A stretch of DNA of 64,000 nt, taken from the NCBI RefSeq assembly GCF_018143015.1, contig NC_054743.1, forward strand, positions 34,497,934 through 34,561,933. The letters are read 5' to 3'. The notes beneath the pieces are model-generated. The model was not told where the DNA came from. It made no database searches and worked only from the letters and a program-made list of their open reading frames with translations. Positions 59,682-64,000 of this stretch are shown here, in pieces (position 1 is the stretch's first letter; every line of letters starts with the position of its first letter). This DNA is from Lytechinus variegatus (Eukaryota > Echinodermata > Echinoidea > Temnopleuroida > Toxopneustidae). The translations under genes were made by a program, and so were the position numbers.

Positions 59682-60788
59682 GGCGCGTAGCCAGGGGGGC
59701 GGTGGGGGCGGTCGCCCCCCAAAACGTCCCCAAAAAGAAAAAAAAAGAAGGGAAAAAAAGGGAGGAGAAAAGGAAAAGGGAAGGGAGGAAAGGGAAGAAA
59801 GGAAGGTAGCTTTGTGTTTTTTTTATTCTTTATTTTTGTCTCTAAAGAGAAACTCCTTCACTCTTCTTGCTCTAAATATAAATATGAATTTTGCTTCCGC
59901 GCTGCGCGCGGTTAGATGACAATATTGAAGTTCTCCATTGTTTCCCCACCTTTTCTCTAACCCTGTTTTTCCACCTCAGCTATGTGCTTCTTGCCAGTTA
60001 AAGTTAAAATTGTATACATTAGGGTATGAATTTGAGTAAGGTTAGACCGAAATAGATATGAAGTTATCTTTTTTTTCAATTGATCGCGCAACTTCTGGTC
60101 TGGTCGGCTCCGGGCGGGTAAAATCTTTATATCAGTTTCTGCCGTCACCTACATAAAGTCAACTTCTCCCGCTTTTTAACAACCATAATTTTGGGGCAAA
60201 CAGGTTCCTAATTTCGTTCGTGTCGTATTTAATAAAGTACAATTTGATGAAACGTCCGCCCTTTGAAATTTCAGAGTTTCATTGCTCTGCGCGGGGAGGA
60301 ATATCTTCCTCTACCAATCTTCTCCTCTGTTTTGCGAGTTAAAAATATGCACTGTTGCTAAATTTTTTGTAATCAATGATCTGATCTTTCCAAAGAAAGT
60401 ATTCAATATATCTTTGAGAAAACCCTTTTCTCGGGACCCTTTTTATGGCAAGAAAAATTGATAAAACGCTTTAGCTTCCGCGCTTCGCGCGGATTTATTA
60501 TCATTTTAATTTCCTCCATTGTATACCTCTTTTGTGCATTCACAATCATTTGAAAACAAGGTTCAAAATCGCAATATAGTCAACCGAATTGGAGGTACTA
60601 GAGACAAGAGAAACAGCTCCTTTTCATTTTAACTTATGAAACGCTAAAAGCTTCGCGCTTCGCGCGGGAGGGGGAAACTCCCCCTCCCTGCACCCACCCC
60701 CTAGGGAGCGCGCTTCGCGCGCTCTGTAAGAGTTGGCACGCTTCGCGTGCATTTACCGCCCCCTCCAAAATAAAATCCTGGCTACGCG
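59682..60788. mobile_element. GCGCGTAGCCAGG-ended element, copy 1
   Basis: GGCGCGTAGCCAGG at left, CCTGGCTACGCG at right. The interior has many short palindromes of the type ccgcgcttcgcgcgg. No transposase. It is followed after four bases by copy 2 in the same orientation. Confidence 0.75.
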
Positions 60789-60792
60789 GTCA

Positions 60793-63314
60793 GGCGCGTA
60801 GCGAGGGGGGGGCGGTCGCCCCCCAAAAAAAAACGTCCCCAAAAAAGAAAAAAAAGAAGGGAAAAAAGAGAGGAGAAAAGGAAAAGGGAAGGGAGGAAAG
60901 GGAAGAAAGGTAGCTTTGTGTTTTTTCTTTTTATTCTTTATTTTTTTCTCAAAAGAGAAACTCCTTCACTCTTCTTGCTCTAAATTATTATATGAATTTT
61001 GCTTCCGCGCTGCGCGCGGTTAAATGACAATATTGAAGTTCTCCATTGTTCCCCCACCTTAACCCTGTTTTTCCACCTCAGCTATGTGCTTCTTGCCAGT
61101 TAAAGTTAAAATTGTATACATTAGGGCATGAATTTGAGTAAAGTTAGGCCGAAGTAAATATATGAAGTTATTTTTTTTTCAATTGATCGCGCAACTTCTG
61201 GTCTGGTCGGCTCCGAGCGGGTAAAATCTTTATATCAGTTTCTGCCGTCACCTCCATAAAGTCAGCTTCTCCCGCTTTTCAGCTCATTACTATAAACAAC
61301 CATAATTTGGGGGCAAACAGGTTCCTAATTTAACAAGTGGAATGCCTCTGGCCGTCTCACCTGCATCACGCGGTTCAATATAGCAGCAGTGCTGACTTTG
61401 AATACTACTCTAACTCGCGTAAGATGTTCAGTGATACATGGTTACTCTTATGTCCACTTTTTATGAACTAGACCAATAAACTTACAGAGATATGATGGTT
61501 ATTCAACAAAAAAACCCAACATGGCCAAAGTTCATTGACCCTACATGACCTTTGACCTTGATCATGTGACATGAAACTCGAACAGGATGTTCAGTGATAC
61601 TTGATTACTCTTATGTACAAGTTTCATGAATCAGATCCATAAACTTTCAAAGTTATGATGGTAATTCAACAGATACACCCAATTCGGCCAAAGTTCATTG
61701 ACCTTTGACCTTGGTCATGTGACCTGAAACGCGCACAGGATGTTCAGTGATACTTGATTACTCTAATGTCCAAGTTTAATGAACTAGACCAATAAACTTT
61801 CAAAGTTATGATGGTAATTCAACAGACACCCCCGATTCGGCCAAAGTTCATTGACCCTAAATGACCTTTGACCTTAATCATGAGACCTGAAACTTGCACA
61901 AAATTTTCAGTGATGCATGATTACTATTATGTCCAAGTTTCATGAATCAGATCCATAAGCTTTCAAAGTTATGATGGGAATTCAACAGATATCTCCAATT
62001 CGGCCAAAGTTCATTGACCCTAAATGACCTTTGACCTTGGTCATGTGACGTGAAACTCATGCAGGATGTTCAGTGATACTTGATTAACCTTATGTCCAAG
62101 TTTCATGAACTAGGTCCATATATTTTCTAAGTTATGATGACATTTCAAAAACTTAACCTCAGGTTAAGATTTCGATGTTGATTCCTCCAACATGGTCTAA
62201 GTTCATTGACCCGAAATGACCTTTGACCTTGATTATGTGACATGAAACTCTAATAGGATGTTCAGTAATACTTGATTAACCTTATGGCCAAGTTTTATTA
62301 ACTAGGTCCATATACTTTATAAGTTATGACGTCATTTCAAAAACTTAACCTTAGATTTGATGTTGACGCCGCCGCCGCCGTCGCCGTCGGAAAAGCGGCG
62401 CCTATAGTCTCACTTGCTTCGCAGGTGAGACAAAAAGAGGAAGGTATGGAATTCGTGTCGTATCAAATAAAAAAGTGCAATATTTTTTTTATCAAATTGT
62501 ATTAAACTTCATGTCATTTCCCTGTATACATTCATCTCCTGTCCTGTTTTGCGCCCTCAGTTTGAAATTTTGAATGACACTTAAGTTTCTTTATATTCAA
62601 AATGAAGCGCTTCAGGATAAGTAAAAAAAAATAATCATCCTTTATTATATAGATAGATAATTTCAATAAATCACAGAAGTTTCAACTTTATGCGCACTAT
62701 TTTCCTTGTAATGAAGTTCAATAATCTTAGAAAATCAATTGAATAAGAGACGATTGGGTATTAGAGATATTTACATTTGATGAAACGTCCGCCCTTTGAA
62801 ATTTCAGAGTTTCATTGCTCTGCGCGGGGAGGAATATCTTCCTCTACCAATCTTCTCCTCAGTTTTGCGAGTTAAAAGTATGCACTGATGCTAAATTGTT
62901 TGTAATCAAATCTGATCTTTCCAAAGAAAGTTTCAATATATCTTTGAGAATACCCTTTTCTCGGGACCCTTTTTATGGCAAGAAAAATTGATAAAACACT
63001 TTAGCTTCCGCGCTTCGCGCGGAGTTATTATCATCTTAAGTTCCTCCATTGTATACCTCTTTTGTTTGTTCACTTTTGAAAACAAGGTTCAAAATCGCAA
63101 TAGAGTCAACCGAATTGGAGGTACTAGAGACAAGAGAAACGGCTCCTTTTCATTTTAATTTATGAAACACTAAAAGCTTCGCGCTTCGCGCGGGAGGGGG
63201 AAACTCCCCCTCCCTGCACCCACCCCCTAGGGAGCGCGCTTTGCGCGCTCTGTAAGTGTTGGCACGCTTCGCGTGCATTTACCGCCCCCTCCAAAATGAA
63301 ATCCTGGCTACGCG
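60793..63314. mobile_element. GCGCGTAGCC-ended element, copy 2, interrupted
   Basis: Same ends and order as copy 1, but longer by a 1.1-kb insertion (61332-62451) and by about 290 bp near 62480-62775 that copy 1 lacks. Confidence 0.75.
61332..62451. mobile_element. Helitron/'pearl'-like element with a tandem core rich in DR1 motifs
   Basis: Subterminal GTCTCACCTGC at left is inverted at right (GCAGGTGAGAC), where a hairpin TCTCACTTGC/GCAGGTGAGA sits just before the end. The core is about six diverged units of 153-192 bp. Five units carry TGACCTTTGACCTT (61546, 61699, 61862, 62025, 62217). A GCC/GTC-rich patch precedes the right end. It has the plan of dispersed tandem-core elements ('pearl'-type) of marine invertebrates; that naming is an inference. 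Confidence 0.65.
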
Positions 63315-64000
63315 GTTGTACGCGGTTGCAATCGCAGTGTGCCGGTAGGATGATCGTATCCTACCAATCGCACGATCTCTTTCGGTTTGCTTTCGACGAT
63401 CGTACGACATTTTGCACGGATTTACACCTTGGAATACTATGTTTAAGAATGTGTTCCACGCTCAGAACACACCGTAGGACACGGGGTTCCTTCCTGCATA
63501 GCTCTTTAGGCCTACCCTATCATGCCTATTGCCTCAATTGTTCTAGAGTGCACCCATCGACGAATAGGCCTACTCCTATTAAAGGGAATTCAAATAGAAA
63601 CCAAGAATAGACAATGAATTAGATTATAATTATAAATATGGTTTTCATGCACTTTGCATTCAGTTTATTAGTTACATCATTGGAATTCGACTTTGAAAAG
63701 TGTCTAGTAAACTCGATCCCCTTTGAAGACAATCTTCGGGAAAACAGTTCAACTCGACACCTATGAACTCATGCCATACTGAGAGCGCCTTTAAAAGGTG
63801 CAACTATCCCTTTCTGCAATATGAGCATCTTTATGGGTGCACCCTTGCCCCTTTCAGACCAAAATAATAATTTAAAAACCCATTACTGCATTACTATAAG
63901 TGCTAGACTGTATACTAGCAGACTCATGTTTAGATCTGGCATGATTTATACCTTCATCCGATACATTTCCACAACCATCTACTGAAAATGTATTATTTTG
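63315..64000. other. SLC22 intron 4 (or downstream) without recognised features
   Basis: No carrier exon or repeat recognised up to the window edge. Confidence 0.4.

Noticed and set aside
63296..63610. 104-codon + strand frame as a possible SLC22 exon
   Set aside because: No membrane helix, no family motif, and it starts inside the right end of a mobile element.

Overview
The window is animal nuclear DNA: genes split by large GT-AG introns, many microsatellites, SINEs, LINE fragments and a very dense load of foldback (MITE-like) elements. The protein families (a bacterial-type Rv2258c-like methyltransferase, an SLC22 carrier, an Ig-domain receptor) and the repeat style suggest an echinoderm, most likely a sea urchin. 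That assignment is my inference from style, not from a marker gene.

Layout. (1) 1-20.7 kb: a complete four-exon methyltransferase gene (3052-20677, + strand, 362 aa when joined, every junction in phase). A broken copy of its first exon lies 1.7 kb upstream. Its introns hold a 3-kb array of 'gcgagcgcgaagcgcgagc' modules, Tc1/mariner-like and TTAA-flanked foldback elements, a 3.6-kb nested composite (10.97-14.55 kb) and elements with long inverted repeats and a TATC microsatellite. (2) 20.7-25.3 kb: repeats only, including a TTAA foldback element 58 bp after the methyltransferase stop. (3) 25391-27764: a two-exon gene for a 665-aa single-pass membrane protein with a signal peptide, about four Ig-like domains and a tyrosine-rich cytoplasmic tail. 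(4) 28-33 kb: SINEs and a mariner-like MITE. (5) 33.2-59.2 kb: the 5' part of an SLC22-type organic solute carrier gene. Two homologous first exons (33274-33423 and 42843-42992) end at the same phase-0 donor; exons 2-4 lie at 55.0, 57.0 and 59.1 kb, and the rest of the carrier is beyond the window. (6) 59.4-64 kb: a tandem pair of GCGCGTAGCC-ended elements. The second carries a 1.1-kb insertion with a tandem array of perfect DR1 nuclear-receptor motifs, and the first copy shows the matching empty site.

The three genes have no evident shared pathway; all are on the + strand. The most informative material is the paired first exons of the transporter, the uncharacterised Ig receptor, and the mobile-element record: five TTAA-flanked foldback families with one shared architecture, elements nested up to four deep, and elements sitting next to splice donors or supplying a possible poly(A) signal. 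All gene models come from reading frames, splice consensus and family resemblance. No database search was possible.
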